Positions 1-8,995 are shown, counted from the first letter of the stretch. The stretch is DNA of 64,000 bases from JANQRZ01 sp965214485 (GCA_965214485.1 CBDCBW010000016.1:62001-126000), one strand, 5' to 3'. The notes: generated by a model not told the origin, from the letters alone. Translations and numbers: made by a program.

Positions 1-702
1 GGCATCTTCGGCGTGCGGATGGGGCGGCGCAATGACGGCAATGAGACCACGAACGCGCTCGACCTCCACCTCGACCTCTCGAGTGTCATACCCGGTGCGG
101 AGCCAGGGCCAGAACTCAGTTTCTGGATTCAGGACATCCAGGACGACACGAACTTCCAAGACGGCCTCTTCTTCAGCGACGACGGAGGCGACACCTTCAG
201 AAAGGTGTATGATTTCGAACCGTCAATCTGGCCCAACAGCTACAGGCAGGAAGTCATCCCGATCGATTCCCTAGCAATGGCTGCGGGGCTGAGCCTGACG
301 AGCGAGTTCGTGATTCGCTTCCAGCAGCACGGTACGGGCGACTTCGGTGCCGGCTGCTGCGGCAACGTCGCCGACGGCTTCTACATCGACAACGTCAGCT
401 TCAACGCCGTCGTTGATGACGAAGAAGGCTCCGCATCATCCCCCTTCGTGCTCAAACAGAACTACCCCAATCCGTTCGACCGTGCGACGACCATTGCCTT
501 TGCGCTAGACCAAGCCTCGGACGTGCGGCTCGCGGTCTACGACGTGCTTGGGCGTCGGGTGGCGACGCTCGCGGACGGGCCGCGTGCGGCAGGGCAACAT
601 GAAGTGCCGTTTGCTTCGGCGGACCTGCCGAGCGGGGTTTACGTCTACCGGCTCGACACCGGGAGCCGGAGTGAGGTCCGGCGGATGGTGCTGGCGAGGT
701 AA
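1..702 (+). CDS. Secreted protein with T9SS type A sorting domain, 3' part only
   Basis: The frame is open from the first base of the window, so the N-terminus lies upstream and the GTG at 13 is probably not the start. The last ~80 residues form a type IX secretion C-terminal sorting domain: it begins with NYPNPF, has the VYDVLGR core, and ends with a GVYVYRL strand and a short basic tail. The upstream part is acidic and reads like a beta-sandwich surface or peptidase-associated domain (several DD, DG and a CCG pair), but I cannot name its enzyme class. Such domains direct export across the outer membrane and are removed or exchanged for a lipid anchor at the surface. The gene is convergent with the ECF sigma gene that ends 8 bp downstream. 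Confidence 0.8.
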   Translation, partial: GIFGVRMGRRNDGNETTNALDLHLDLSSVIPGAEPGPELSFWIQDIQDDTNFQDGLFFSDDGGDTFRKVYDFEPSIWPNSYRQEVIPIDSLAMAAGLSLTSEFVIRFQQHGTGDFGAGCCGNVADGFYIDNVSFNAVVDDEEGSASSPFVLKQNYPNPFDRATTIAFALDQASDVRLAVYDVLGRRVATLADGPRAAGQHEVPFASADLPSGVYVYRLDTGSRSEVRRMVLAR

Positions 703-709
703 CTCCGCC

Positions 710-1318
710 TCACGCTTGCGGGGGCTCGGAGGGCTGGGGTTGCGCAGGCAGCAGCCCCAGCCCTTGCAGGAGCAGTCGGCGGGCGAAGACCCACTTCTGC
801 TTGATCTTATGAGGCGTCCAGCCGGTGTGTTCACTGATTCCGCGGAAGGTGAACCCGCTGAAGACGTAGAGCTCGATGACCGTGAGAGCGTCCTCGTCCA
901 CCTTTTCCAGGTGGGCGAGCAAATCGTCGAAGGCGACGATGTCGATGGGTATGGGGCCGCCCGGTGGGTCGAGGTGCGGGAGTTCGCGGCGGAAGCGGTT
1001 GCCGCGGCGGGCGGCGTTGTGCTTGCGGGCGTAGTCGGCGAGCACCTGGCGGACGGCGCGGCCGCAGAGCGCGACGAAGTGGCTGTGGTCTCGCCACGTG
1101 ACGGCGTCGCCACGGATCAGCTTGAGATAGGCCTCGCTGACGAGCGCAACCGAGTCGAGCGTGTGCCCGGCGCGCTCGCTGCCGAGTTGGCGGCGAGCGA
1201 GGGTCTGGAGCTCGCGGTAGAGAACGGGCATGAGGCGGTCCACGGCCTGGCGGTTGCCGCCGGCGGCCGCTTGGAGCGTGCGCGTCGTCGCGTCTTTGGA
1301 GGGCGGGGTAGCGTGCAT
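710..1318 (-). CDS. ECF-type RNA polymerase sigma factor (Sigma70_ECF / Rhodopirellula-type family)
   Basis: A 202-residue protein with the two-domain layout of an ECF sigma factor. Region 2 lies around residues 48-115 (TLDSVALVSEAYLKL, then the SHFVALCGRAVRQVLADYARK helix). Region 4 lies around residues 140-185 (DALTVIELYVFSGFTFRGISEHTGWT), with its helix-turn-helix reading G(I)SEHTGW. The sequence style matches the Sigma70_ECF group often found beside Ser/Thr kinases. The start lies 6 bp after the kinase stop codon, so the two are very probably co-transcribed and the kinase is the likely regulator. No anti-sigma gene is present, which fits control by phosphorylation rather than by sequestration; that last point is inference. 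Confidence 0.85.
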   Translation of the reverse strand: MHATPPSKDATTRTLQAAAGGNRQAVDRLMPVLYRELQTLARRQLGSERAGHTLDSVALVSEAYLKLIRGDAVTWRDHSHFVALCGRAVRQVLADYARKHNAARRGNRFRRELPHLDPPGGPIPIDIVAFDDLLAHLEKVDEDALTVIELYVFSGFTFRGISEHTGWTPHKIKQKWVFARRLLLQGLGLLPAQPQPSEPPQA

Positions 1319-1324
1319 GGCGGT

Positions 1325-4102
1325 TCAGGAATTTAGAAGGGTGCGGACCGCGGCAAGCTCCCGGCGCGCCTCGGCGAGCCGGCTGTGGCCGGCGGGGAGG
1401 CTGGCCTCGTAGAGCGCGACGGCTTCGCGGGCGAGGCGCTCGGCTTGCGACGTCTCGCCCCGCCTAATGAGGATCTGCGCCAGCCCGAGGAGAGCGGCGG
1501 CGCGCGCCTTCTGGCCGGAGCCTGGGGCTGCCTCCACGGCCGCGGCCTCCCGCAGCAGGCGCTCGGCCTCGGCGTCGGTGCCGCGCTCGATGAGGAGCCG
1601 CCCGAGCGCGACCTTCGACTGGACGGTCGAGAGGTGGGCGTCCCCCCCGACCGCCTGGCGCGTGGCAAGGGCTTCGCGGAAGGCGGCCTCTGCTTCGGCG
1701 CGGCGGGCGGCCCCTTGAAGCATCTCGCCCCGGATGTGGACGGCGCTTGCCGTCAGGTGGTGGCCGCGCCCGAAGAGGCCGTCGAGGAGGACCTCACCCT
1801 CGCGTGCCGCCTGCTCAGCGTCGGCAGCGCGGTCTTGGCCTTCGAGCGCCCGGGCGAGGTTGAGGTGGAGCAGCGCCCGGCCATAGTCCTCGTCCCCCTG
1901 GGTGCCGGTGAGCCGGTCGAGGGCGCTGCGGTACACGGCCTCGGCCTCGGCGTAGCGCTCCTGCGCGATCAGCGTCAGCCCGAGGTTGCTCATCGTGCCC
2001 AGCGTGCTATAGTGCGCAGCCCCGACGAGCGCGGTCGAGACTGCGACGGCGCGGCGGTGCAGCGGCTCGGCCTCGGCGTGGCGGCCGAGCGCGTCGAGCA
2101 CCAACCCAAGTTGGCTGAGGGTGCGGGCCGTCTCGCCGTGCTGCTCCCCGTGGTGACGGCGCTGGACATCGAGGGCCTGGCGCAGGAGCGGCTCGGCGGC
2201 CTCCGGGTCCCGCCGCGCCTGGTCGAGAAAGGTGCCCAGGTCGGACAGCGCGCTTCCGACGTCGGGGTGGTCCGGGCCGTGCGCCGAGTGCAGAAGCCTG
2301 AGGGCTTCGCGGTAGTGCTCTTCGGCCTCCTCGATCCGGCCCTGGTCGTAGAGCACGGCGGCGAGGCCGCGAAGGCTCTCGGCCACGCCGGGGTGGGCCT
2401 CGCCGAGCGCGGCGCGGCGCAGCACCACCGACTCGCGCATGAGCGCCTCCGCCTCTTCGTAGGCTCCTCGGTTGTAGTGCGCGTCGCCGAGGAGAAAGAG
2501 GGTGCGGCCTGTCGCGGCCTCGTCGCCCTCAGCGCGGCGGACGGCGAGGGCTTCGGCGAGCAGCGCCGCCGCTTGGTCATAGCTCCCGAGGACGTGGTTC
2601 ACTTGGCCGATCACCTCCTGCATCTCGGCTCGCACGGCAGGGAGGTCCGCCAACTCGTCGCGGACGCGCAGCGCGCCCTGGTCGAGGAGGGCGCGTGCCG
2701 TCAGGCTGTCGCCCGCCGTCTCGTTCGGGTCGGCCTGCCGGAAGAGGTCGATTGTGAAGCCGCTCACTTGCTTCGCTTGGGTGAGGGCCGCCTCGGCCCG
2801 GTCGCGCTCGGCGGTGACGCGCGCCGTGTGGAGCGCGCCGAAGCCGAGCACGAGGAGAGCCGCCGCGACGGTGGCGGCGACGCCCGTGCGGTGGCGGCGG
2901 ACGAACTTGCGCACGCGGTAGCCGGCGGTGCTGGGGCGCGCGGCGATGGGCAGGTCGTCGAGGTGGCGGCAAAGGTCGTCGAGAAGAGCATCGGCGGAGG
3001 GATAGCGGCGGTCCGGCTCTTTCGCGAGGGCTTTCAGGACGATAGTATCGAGGTCACCGCGGAGCCGCTGGGCGAGGCGCTCCGGCGTCGTCGCTCGTGC
3101 CTCCGCGACCTGGGCCGGTGATCGCTCCTCTGCGTCCCTAATCACCTCCGCCGAGGGGCGTTTGGGCTCATGATCGCTCACGATGCGCTCGACGTCGGCG
3201 GCGGAGTGGCGCTGCTCGATGGCGTAGGGGCGGCAGCCCGCGAGGAGCTCGTAGAGCACCACGCCGAGGGCATAGACGTCGGTGGCCGTCGTCACCTCGT
3301 CCCCCCGCGTCTGCTCCGGCGCGGCGTACTCCGGCGTCAGCAGGCGCTCGCCCGTCTGAGTCAGCGGGGCGTGCGGGTGGTCCTCCTCCAAGAGCTTGGC
3401 GAGGCCGAAGTCGAGCAGCTTGACGTGGGGGCCGCGCTCGCCCTCCGCAGGGGTCGGCGCGGTGACGAGCAGATTCGACGGCTTGAGGTCGCGGTGGACG
3501 ACGAGGCGGCGCTGGATATACGCCACCGCCTCGACGCCCTGCACGAACAGCCGGAGCCGGTCCTCGACCGAGAGCCGGTGCGCGTCGCAGTAGTCGGTGA
3601 CCGGCTGGGCGTCGGCGAGGTACTCCATGACGAAGTACGGTGCCCCCTCCGGCGTGAGGCCCGCGTCGTGGACGCGCACGATGTGGGGGTGCTCGAACCG
3701 GGCTTGCAGCCGGCGTTCGAGGTGGAACCGCTGCTGGCGCTCGGGGGAGGCGAACAGGCCGAGCCGGACGAGCTTGATGGCGACGTGTTTGTCGAACAGC
3801 CCATCGTCTCGCTCGGCGAGGTAGACTACGCCCATGCCGCCGGCCCCAAGCTCACGCACGACCCGGTAGGCCCCGATCGCAGCTCCTTCGGCGGAATCCC
3901 GGGAGAAGGCCCCGAGCCCTCCCATCGCGCGCGGCTCGTCGTCCACGTCGGCGTCGAGGTCGGCGAGGAGCGCTTCGACGGCGACGCGGCGCGCTGGGTC
4001 GGAGCCGCAGGCCTGGCTGAGCGCCGCCGTACGCTGATCGTGGGGTAGCGCGGCGATGGCCTCGAAAAGGGCCTGGAGATCGCGGTCAGTTCGGACGGAC
4101 AT
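1325..4102 (-). CDS. Membrane serine/threonine protein kinase with C-terminal TPR repeats
   Basis: A 925-residue protein. I chose the ATG at 4102 because the longer frame to 4477 runs through the neighbouring HD gene and lacks family similarity. The kinase domain spans about residues 75-370, with a GAGGMG glycine loop near 85, the VAIK lysine, HRDLKPSN near 202, DFG near 231 and an APEQ activation segment. One membrane helix follows near 405-425 (AATVAAALLVLGFGALHTA). The rest is a long series of TPR-like helices (A..L..LG..L...GR..EAE..YR.AL), so the kinase is cytoplasmic and the TPR sensor/scaffold lies beyond the membrane. All catalytic residues are present. It is transcribed first, with the ECF sigma gene 6 bp behind, an arrangement that suggests kinase-controlled sigma activity. 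Confidence 0.9.
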   Translation of the reverse strand: MSVRTDRDLQALFEAIAALPHDQRTAALSQACGSDPARRVAVEALLADLDADVDDEPRAMGGLGAFSRDSAEGAAIGAYRVVRELGAGGMGVVYLAERDDGLFDKHVAIKLVRLGLFASPERQQRFHLERRLQARFEHPHIVRVHDAGLTPEGAPYFVMEYLADAQPVTDYCDAHRLSVEDRLRLFVQGVEAVAYIQRRLVVHRDLKPSNLLVTAPTPAEGERGPHVKLLDFGLAKLLEEDHPHAPLTQTGERLLTPEYAAPEQTRGDEVTTATDVYALGVVLYELLAGCRPYAIEQRHSAADVERIVSDHEPKRPSAEVIRDAEERSPAQVAEARATTPERLAQRLRGDLDTIVLKALAKEPDRRYPSADALLDDLCRHLDDLPIAARPSTAGYRVRKFVRRHRTGVAATVAAALLVLGFGALHTARVTAERDRAEAALTQAKQVSGFTIDLFRQADPNETAGDSLTARALLDQGALRVRDELADLPAVRAEMQEVIGQVNHVLGSYDQAAALLAEALAVRRAEGDEAATGRTLFLLGDAHYNRGAYEEAEALMRESVVLRRAALGEAHPGVAESLRGLAAVLYDQGRIEEAEEHYREALRLLHSAHGPDHPDVGSALSDLGTFLDQARRDPEAAEPLLRQALDVQRRHHGEQHGETARTLSQLGLVLDALGRHAEAEPLHRRAVAVSTALVGAAHYSTLGTMSNLGLTLIAQERYAEAEAVYRSALDRLTGTQGDEDYGRALLHLNLARALEGQDRAADAEQAAREGEVLLDGLFGRGHHLTASAVHIRGEMLQGAARRAEAEAAFREALATRQAVGGDAHLSTVQSKVALGRLLIERGTDAEAERLLREAAAVEAAPGSGQKARAAALLGLAQILIRRGETSQAERLAREAVALYEASLPAGHSRLAEARRELAAVRTLLNS

Positions 4103-4160
4103 CGGCGTCGGGGTGAGAGTGCGCAGCGGAGGGTACGCCGCCCGACAGATACCGAGCAAG

Positions 4161-4191
4161 TTAATAAATACTAACCACTCAAACCTGTCAA
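4161..4191 (-). promoter_or_regulatory. Candidate promoter of the kinase-sigma operon
   Basis: On the minus strand a perfect TTGACA (4191-4186) is followed after about 15-18 nt by an AT-rich TATTTATT stretch (4168-4161), in an otherwise GC-rich region. It lies about 60 bp upstream of the kinase ATG at 4102 and overlaps the last codon of the upstream HD gene. The call rests only on consensus match and position. Confidence 0.35.
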
Positions 4192-5501
4192 GTTGGGTTG
4201 AGCGCGACCCCCTTCGGCGCGCAGACGTAGTGCCGGACGGCGGCCCCGGCGACGGCCCGGACGGCCGCCACGTCGTCGGCCCGCGAGAGCTCGCGCACGC
4301 GCCCGTCGCGCTCCAGGATCGAGATCGAGTCCTCGAAGCGCTGGTAGGCGTCGAGCCTCGACTGCCCGACGGTGAGGTAGAGGCCCGCGTCCCGCTTCGC
4401 CTCGCCCGGTGCCGAGAGACCGGCACCGACGAGCCACGCGGCGACGGCCTCGCGCCAAGCTTCGACCTCCTCGTCACCGGGCGGCACCGCGAGGTAGGTC
4501 GTGCGGAAGAAGTCGCGCTCGACGAAGCGGCGGGCGAGGTCGGCGAGGAGGCCGTCGGCGGACCGGCTCCACTGCTTGAGGCTGTAGAGGATGTCGGTGT
4601 CGTCGAGGCGGCAGAAGGCGTCGAGCACGTCGGGCTCGCCGATCCGGTCGGCGGGGACGCGCTCCTGCAAAAAGAAGAGCAGGGCGGGGGAGGAGGCGAG
4701 GACCGCCGGGTCGCGCTCGGCGCAGCACTGCCGCGCGCGCGCGAAGGCCGAGCGCAGCAGGTGGTCGCCCGCGATCACGGTCTTGTGCAGGTAGACCTGC
4801 CAGTACATCAGGCGCCGCGAGAGCACGAAGCTCTCGACCGCATACGCCCCCTTCGCCTCGATCACGATGTCGGCCTCGGGCCCGCCCTCGGGCGGGTGGA
4901 CGCGCATCGTCTTGATGATCCGGTCCACGCCGACGATGCCCTCGGCGACGCCGGTGTAGAAGCTGTCGCGCCGGAGGTAGTCGAGCCGGTCCATGTCGAG
5001 CTGCGACGAGAGCAAGCTCTGGAAGAACGGGCGGCCGTAGGCCCCGTCGAAGACCGTCAGCGTCAGGTCGAGCGCGCCGCCGAAGCGCGCGTTGAGGCGC
5101 TCGATGATGGTCCGGCTCATCCACTCGTGGCGGAACGGGCCGAGGAATGGGGCGGCGGTGCCGGGGGCAATGAGGTCCTCCTCGAGCGTGTGGGAGAACG
5201 GCCCGTGGCCGACGTCGTGGAGGAGGGCGGCGGCGAGGACCGCCTCGTGCTCGGCCTCCGTGATCGGCGTGCCCTTCTCCGAGAGGTTGCCCAGCGCCTG
5301 CTGCATCAGCGCGGTCGCGCCGAGCGCGTGCGCGAAGCGGGTGTGCTCGGCACCGGGGAAGACGAGGTGCCCGAGGCCGAGCTGCCGGATGCGGCGCAAC
5401 CGCTGGAACTCCGGCGTCTCGATCAGGCCGAGGATCAGCCGCTTCGGCACCGAGATGAACCCGTGGACGGGATCGGAGAAGATTTTGAAGCGGCTCGTCA
5501 C
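4188..5501 (-). CDS. HD-domain phosphohydrolase (SAMHD1/dGTPase-like)
   Basis: A 437-residue HD superfamily protein. The conserved N-terminus is KIFSDPVHGFISV, followed by an upstream histidine in EHTRFAHALG, the HD pair in ALLHDVGHGPFSHTLE (about residue 95) and a DMDRLDYLRRDSF segment, all typical of the YpgQ/SAMHD1-like group that hydrolyses deoxynucleoside triphosphates or related phosphates. I start at the GTG at 5501 because family N-termini begin just before KIFSDP; an ATG at 5576 would add 25 residues of unlike composition. No Shine-Dalgarno is visible. The gene ends 85 bp before the kinase start and may carry that operon's promoter. Substrate specificity cannot be told from sequence. 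Confidence 0.85.
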   Translation of the reverse strand: MTSRFKIFSDPVHGFISVPKRLILGLIETPEFQRLRRIRQLGLGHLVFPGAEHTRFAHALGATALMQQALGNLSEKGTPITEAEHEAVLAAALLHDVGHGPFSHTLEEDLIAPGTAAPFLGPFRHEWMSRTIIERLNARFGGALDLTLTVFDGAYGRPFFQSLLSSQLDMDRLDYLRRDSFYTGVAEGIVGVDRIIKTMRVHPPEGGPEADIVIEAKGAYAVESFVLSRRLMYWQVYLHKTVIAGDHLLRSAFARARQCCAERDPAVLASSPALLFFLQERVPADRIGEPDVLDAFCRLDDTDILYSLKQWSRSADGLLADLARRFVERDFFRTTYLAVPPGDEEVEAWREAVAAWLVGAGLSAPGEAKRDAGLYLTVGQSRLDAYQRFEDSISILERDGRVRELSRADDVAAVRAVAGAAVRHYVCAPKGVALNPT

Positions 5502-5581
5502 GGGGAGGAGCGGAGGAAAAGAGGAGCGGAAAGCCGACGGTACAAGGTAGCGCCGCCCTTCCGCTCGCGGCACCACCCGTG

Positions 5582-5736
5582 GAGCGGCCGCACGGGGTCG
5601 CCCTCATCGAGGACGGCCCCAGTGCCGGACACGGCCCCGGACACAGCCCCGGACACGGCACGCCGCGTCCCTACGGCTCATCGGCGACCGGCTCCCGGTG
5701 CCCTCACAGTTCGTACCGGTGCCCTTACAGTTCGTA
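5582..5736. repeat. Tandem duplications and a half-hairpin repeat between two minus-strand genes
   Basis: Two structures are visible. A 21-bp unit occurs twice (5695-5715 and 5716-5736). The second copy holds the last codons and TAA stop of the metallo-hydrolase gene. The first repeats them in frame just after the stop, with TGA in place of TAA. Upstream, a 12-bp unit (CCGGACACGGCC-like) occurs about three times at 5632-5660, next to a GCGGCCGCACGGGGTCGCC block (5588-5604) that also occurs inverted near 23541-23559. No gene is seen between 5502 and 5724. Confidence 0.7.
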
Positions 5737-6468
5737 GACGCCGAGTTCCTCGCCGAGCTCCATCTCCGTGAACCAGCGCCGCCCGGCCCCGAGGTCGGCG
5801 TCGGTGAGGCCCGGCGGGAGGTGGACGAGGAGCAGGCGCTGCGCCCCGGCTTTCGCCGCGACCTCCGCCGCCTGCTCGGCCGACGAGTGGACGCCCGGCG
5901 TCGCGCCCGTCGCCTCGTGGACGAGAATGCCCGCGTCTCGGGCGAGCTCGACGACGTGCTCGCACGGGGCCGTGTCGCACGAGTAGGCCACCGTCCGCCC
6001 GGACGCGTGCTCGATGCGCAGGCCGATCGTCGGGACCGGGTGATCGACGGGCGAAGCGATGACGTGCCACGTTTCATTCTTGAGCACCTCGGCCCCCGGC
6101 TCGCCCGGGACCTCCTGCCAGTCGATCTCCGGCACGTCCTCCCAGCGGCTCGTGTCGAACGCCTCCCACACCCGGCGGGCCTGAGCGAGCGCCGCCTCGA
6201 GGCCGTGGACCGGGATCGGGCGGCTCCGGCCGGTCAGCCAGAGCTTCTCCATGAAGAGCGGGAAGGCGCTGACGTGGTCCGGGTGCTCATGCGTCACCAC
6301 GAGGCCGTCGAGCGTGCCCAGGTCGATTCCGGCGGCGAGAAGGCGCTGCACGAGGTCGCCGCCGCAGTCCACGGCGAGCGTCGAGGCACCGTCCGAGACG
6401 GCGAGCATCGTGGTCGTGCGGTGCGGGTCCGAGACCGCCGCGCCGGTGCCGAGGAGGTAGAGGGTCAT
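5725..6468 (-). CDS. Metallo-beta-lactamase-fold hydrolase (ribonuclease Z-like)
   Basis: A 247-residue MBL-fold protein starting at the ATG at 6468, where MTLYLLGTGAAVSDPHR begins the fold; the frame continues to 6552 but those residues do not belong to the family. The metal motif HEHPDH (THEHPDHVSAFP) is intact, as are the late aspartate in SCDT and the C-terminal histidine in LLLVHLPPG. The short GTGxAxxxxxR start, DCGGD and SCDTAPCE match RNase Z and related phosphodiesterases, although the length is below that of full tRNase Z (about 300 aa) and no clear exosite arm is seen, so it may act on another substrate. The last seven codons are duplicated just beyond the stop. Confidence 0.85.
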   Translation of the reverse strand: MTLYLLGTGAAVSDPHRTTTMLAVSDGASTLAVDCGGDLVQRLLAAGIDLGTLDGLVVTHEHPDHVSAFPLFMEKLWLTGRSRPIPVHGLEAALAQARRVWEAFDTSRWEDVPEIDWQEVPGEPGAEVLKNETWHVIASPVDHPVPTIGLRIEHASGRTVAYSCDTAPCEHVVELARDAGILVHEATGATPGVHSSAEQAAEVAAKAGAQRLLLVHLPPGLTDADLGAGRRWFTEMELGEELGVYEL

Positions 6469-6683
6469 CCAGGTGATGTGAAGGGTGCGGTTGGAGGGGG
6501 GAAGGATACTCACTCGCTCCTCAGCATGTGGGATTCCGTAGCCCCGAGCCACGCACCCACGATCGCGTCAGAACGGGGTCGGTAAAGCAACGAGTGTGTT
6601 CCCGACAGCCGCAACCCAGAGCGCCCGGTTTCGTGAGTCGAACGTAGGAGCCATCGGCCGTCCAGCCCAGTAGCAACCGGGCG

Positions 6684-7697
6684 TTACTTCTTCCGCGCGA
6701 CGACGTAGGCGGTGAGGTCGATGAGCGCGTCGCGGGCCGGGGTTGGGGGGAAGGCGGCGAGGGCGGTGGCGGCCTCCCCCGCGAGGGCCTGCATCTTTTG
6801 CCGGGCATAGCCTAGCCCTCCGTGCCGCCGGACGAACGCGCCGACGGTGCGGATGTCCTCGCGGCTCTTCTTTTTCTGCCGGACGATCCTCAGGACCGCC
6901 TTGCGCTCGGGCGCGGGGGCGGCGCGGAGGGCGACGATCAGCGGCAGCGTCATCTTCTTCTCCTGCAGGTCGATCCCGAGCGGCTTGCCCACGTCCACGT
7001 CGCCGAAGTCGAAGAGGTCGTCGCGGATTTGGAAGGCGAGGCCGAGCTTCTCGCCGATGGCGCGGAGCGCGGCGATTTCCTCCGCGTCGTCGGTCGCGGA
7101 GAGCGCGCCGCAGGCGGTGCAGGCGGAGATGAGGGAGGCCGTCTTGTCGGAGATGATGCGGAAGTAGGTCGCCTCGTCGATGTCGAGGCGGCGGGCCTTT
7201 TCGATCTGGAGCAGCTCGCCCTCGCTCATCCGGCGGACGGCGTCGGAGACGGTGTGGAGCAGGTCGTAGTCGCCGCCGTCGAGCGCGAGCAGGAGGCCGC
7301 GCGACAGGAGGAAGTCGCCGAGGAGGACGGCGATTTTGTTCTTCCACAGGGCGTTGATCGAGAAGAGCCCCCGGCGGCGCTCGGCGTCGTCTACGACATC
7401 GTCGTGGACGAGCGTAGCCGTGTGGAGCAGCTCGACGAGCGCGGCGGCGCGGTAGCTCTTCTCGGTGACGCCGCCGCTCACCTGCGCCGAGAGGAGCACG
7501 AGGACCGGTCGGATCTCCTTCCCCTTCTGCCGGAGGACGTAGCGCGTGACCTTGTCGAGGAGGCCGACGCGCGAGCGCATCGCGCCCCGGAAGTACGACC
7601 GGAAGGCGGCGAGGTCGTCCTCGACGGGCGCGCGGATCGCCGCGAGCGACGGCGTGGGGCGGCGGGTGCGGATCGCGGGGAGGACGGGAGGCTCCAT
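6684..7697 (-). CDS. Trans-isoprenyl diphosphate synthase (octaprenyl/polyprenyl type)
   Basis: A 337-residue polyprenyl synthetase that condenses isopentenyl diphosphate with an allylic diphosphate to make the quinone or carrier-lipid side chain. The first aspartate-rich motif DDVVDD lies near residue 97, the second (DDLFDF) near residue 225, with GKEIRPVLVLLSA before and KPLGIDLQEKKMTLPL after. The small-residue pattern before the first motif (VELLHTATLVHDD) suits a long-chain product. I use the ATG at 7697; a TTG four codons upstream is the alternative. A TATAATTG box (7714-7707) sits just 10 bp upstream, implying a very short leader if it is used. Confidence 0.9.
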   Translation of the reverse strand: MEPPVLPAIRTRRPTPSLAAIRAPVEDDLAAFRSYFRGAMRSRVGLLDKVTRYVLRQKGKEIRPVLVLLSAQVSGGVTEKSYRAAALVELLHTATLVHDDVVDDAERRRGLFSINALWKNKIAVLLGDFLLSRGLLLALDGGDYDLLHTVSDAVRRMSEGELLQIEKARRLDIDEATYFRIISDKTASLISACTACGALSATDDAEEIAALRAIGEKLGLAFQIRDDLFDFGDVDVGKPLGIDLQEKKMTLPLIVALRAAPAPERKAVLRIVRQKKKSREDIRTVGAFVRRHGGLGYARQKMQALAGEAATALAAFPPTPARDALIDLTAYVVARKK

Positions 7698-7761
7698 CGA
7701 CGTTTTCAATTATAACTGAAAGCTCCTACCCGATGAGCGGCCTCCAGGTTGCGCGGCACAT

Positions 7762-7890
7762 GGAGGAGTGGGAGGAGTGGGAGGAGTGGGAGGAGTGGGA
7801 GGAGTGGGAGGAGTGGGAGGAGTGGGAGGAGTGGGAGGAGTGGGAGCAATAAAACCCGACAAGGTAACCAGGCCGCGGTGCTCCGCGCCG
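7762..7890. repeat. 9-bp polypurine tandem array (about 9 copies) plus conserved 3' flank
   Basis: The unit GAGGAGTGG runs from 7762 to 7846, followed by CAATAAAACCCGACAAGGTA and ACCAG and then a GC-rich CGCGCCG block. The same 25-bp flank follows the longer array at 59919-60099. The array has no stop codon in several frames, giving meaningless GVGG/SHSS peptides, so I treat it as non-coding. It lies between the divergent end of the FecCD permease and the start of the polyprenyl synthase gene. The purine strand has many GG/GGG runs and could form G-quadruplex or triplex DNA. Confidence 0.85.
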
Positions 7891-7975
7891 CCGCTCGTCC
7901 CCCATTCCCTCCATTCTCCCCACTCCTCCCATTCCGCGCCGAAGGCGCATCGCCGGAGGCGCATCGCCGAAGGCG

Positions 7976-8995
7976 CTACACCCCCGCCCGGCGCAGCAGG
8001 ACGAGGAAGAACGGCACCCCGCACAGCGCCGTCAGCACGCCCACCGGCAGCTCCTGGCTCGGCAGAATCGTCCGCGCCGCGAGGTCGGCCCAGACGAGGA
8101 AGAGCGCCCCCGCCGCGAACGACAGTGGCACGACCCGCCGGTGGCTCACCCCGACGAGGAACCGGACCGCGTGCGGGACGATCAGCCCGACGAACCCGAT
8201 GATCCCGCTCGCCGCGACGAGCACGCCCGTCACGAGGGCCGCGAGGCCGACGAGCGTGCGCTTGACGCCTTCGACCGGCACGCCGAGGCTCTGCGCGGGC
8301 TCCTCGCCGGTGAGGAGCGCGTCGAGCGGTCGGGCGAGCGCCCACAGCACGCCCAGCCCGAGGGCCGAGGCTCCGGCCGGGAGCGCGACCTCGCCCCACG
8401 TCGTCCCGGCGAACGAGCCGAGCAGGAGGAAGAGGACGGTGCGGATGCGGTTCGGCTCGGGCGAGGCGAAGGTGACGAACGCGGTGAGCGCCGCGAGGAA
8501 CGCCGAGACCGCGACGCCCGCGAGGAGCAGCCGCGCCGTCGAGATGCGCGGCCCCTGCCTCGCCACGAGGTAGACGACGAGCATCGCGCCGAGCGCGCCG
8601 AGGAACGCGGCGAGGGGCAGCGAGAGCGCCCGCGCCACGAGCGGCGGCAGGAAGCCCAGGTAGAACAGCGACACGCCCGCGCTCGCCCCGCTCGAGACGC
8701 CGAGGATGTAGGGCTCGGCCAGGGGGTTGCGGACGAGCGCCTGCATCGCCACGCCGAGCACGGCGAGGCCGCCGCCGACGAGCGCCGCGAGGAGGACGCG
8801 CGGCAGCCGGAGCTGCCACACGATCACGTCGGCGACCTCGCCCGGCGCGGCGACGGCTCCGCCCGTCAGCCGGTGGCCCACCGCGCGGGCCACGTCCCCG
8901 AGCGCGACGTGGGCGCTGCCGACGGCGACTGCCACCGCCGCCGAGACGACGAGCGCCGCGACGAGGCCGACGCCGAGAAGCACCGCTCGGCTCAT
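7976..8995 (-). CDS. FecCD/BtuC-family ABC transporter permease (iron-siderophore or cobalamin)
   Basis: A 339-residue, very hydrophobic protein with about ten predicted membrane spans. Family signatures are clear: LRLPRVLLAALVGGGLAVLG near residues 63-85, ALVRNPLAEPYILGVSSGAS, SGIIGFVGLIVPHAVR and LPVGVLTALCGVPFFLVLL at the end. It forms the membrane channel of an importer for iron-chelates or vitamin B12. Its ATG overlaps the stop of the binding-protein gene by 4 bp (ATGA), so translation is coupled. The expected ATPase partner is not next to it, so the ATP-binding subunit must come from another locus. The substrate cannot be decided from sequence. Confidence 0.9.
   Translation of the reverse strand: MSRAVLLGVGLVAALVVSAAVAVAVGSAHVALGDVARAVGHRLTGGAVAAPGEVADVIVWQLRLPRVLLAALVGGGLAVLGVAMQALVRNPLAEPYILGVSSGASAGVSLFYLGFLPPLVARALSLPLAAFLGALGAMLVVYLVARQGPRISTARLLLAGVAVSAFLAALTAFVTFASPEPNRIRTVLFLLLGSFAGTTWGEVALPAGASALGLGVLWALARPLDALLTGEEPAQSLGVPVEGVKRTLVGLAALVTGVLVAASGIIGFVGLIVPHAVRFLVGVSHRRVVPLSFAAGALFLVWADLAARTILPSQELPVGVLTALCGVPFFLVLLRRAGV

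Noticed and set aside
4103..4477. Longer start of the kinase (125 more residues)
   Set aside because: The extra part runs antisense to the HD gene and is Arg/Ser-rich without likeness to kinases.
6469..6683. tRNA gene between the metallo-hydrolase and polyprenyl synthase genes
   Set aside because: No cloverleaf or 3' CCA-like end could be found; nothing recognised in this gap.
7749..8202. Long open frames rich in GVGG, SHSS and EWEEW-type repeats over the tandem arrays
   Set aside because: They only reflect 9-bp units without stops in several frames; no start signal, conserved domain or family likeness.
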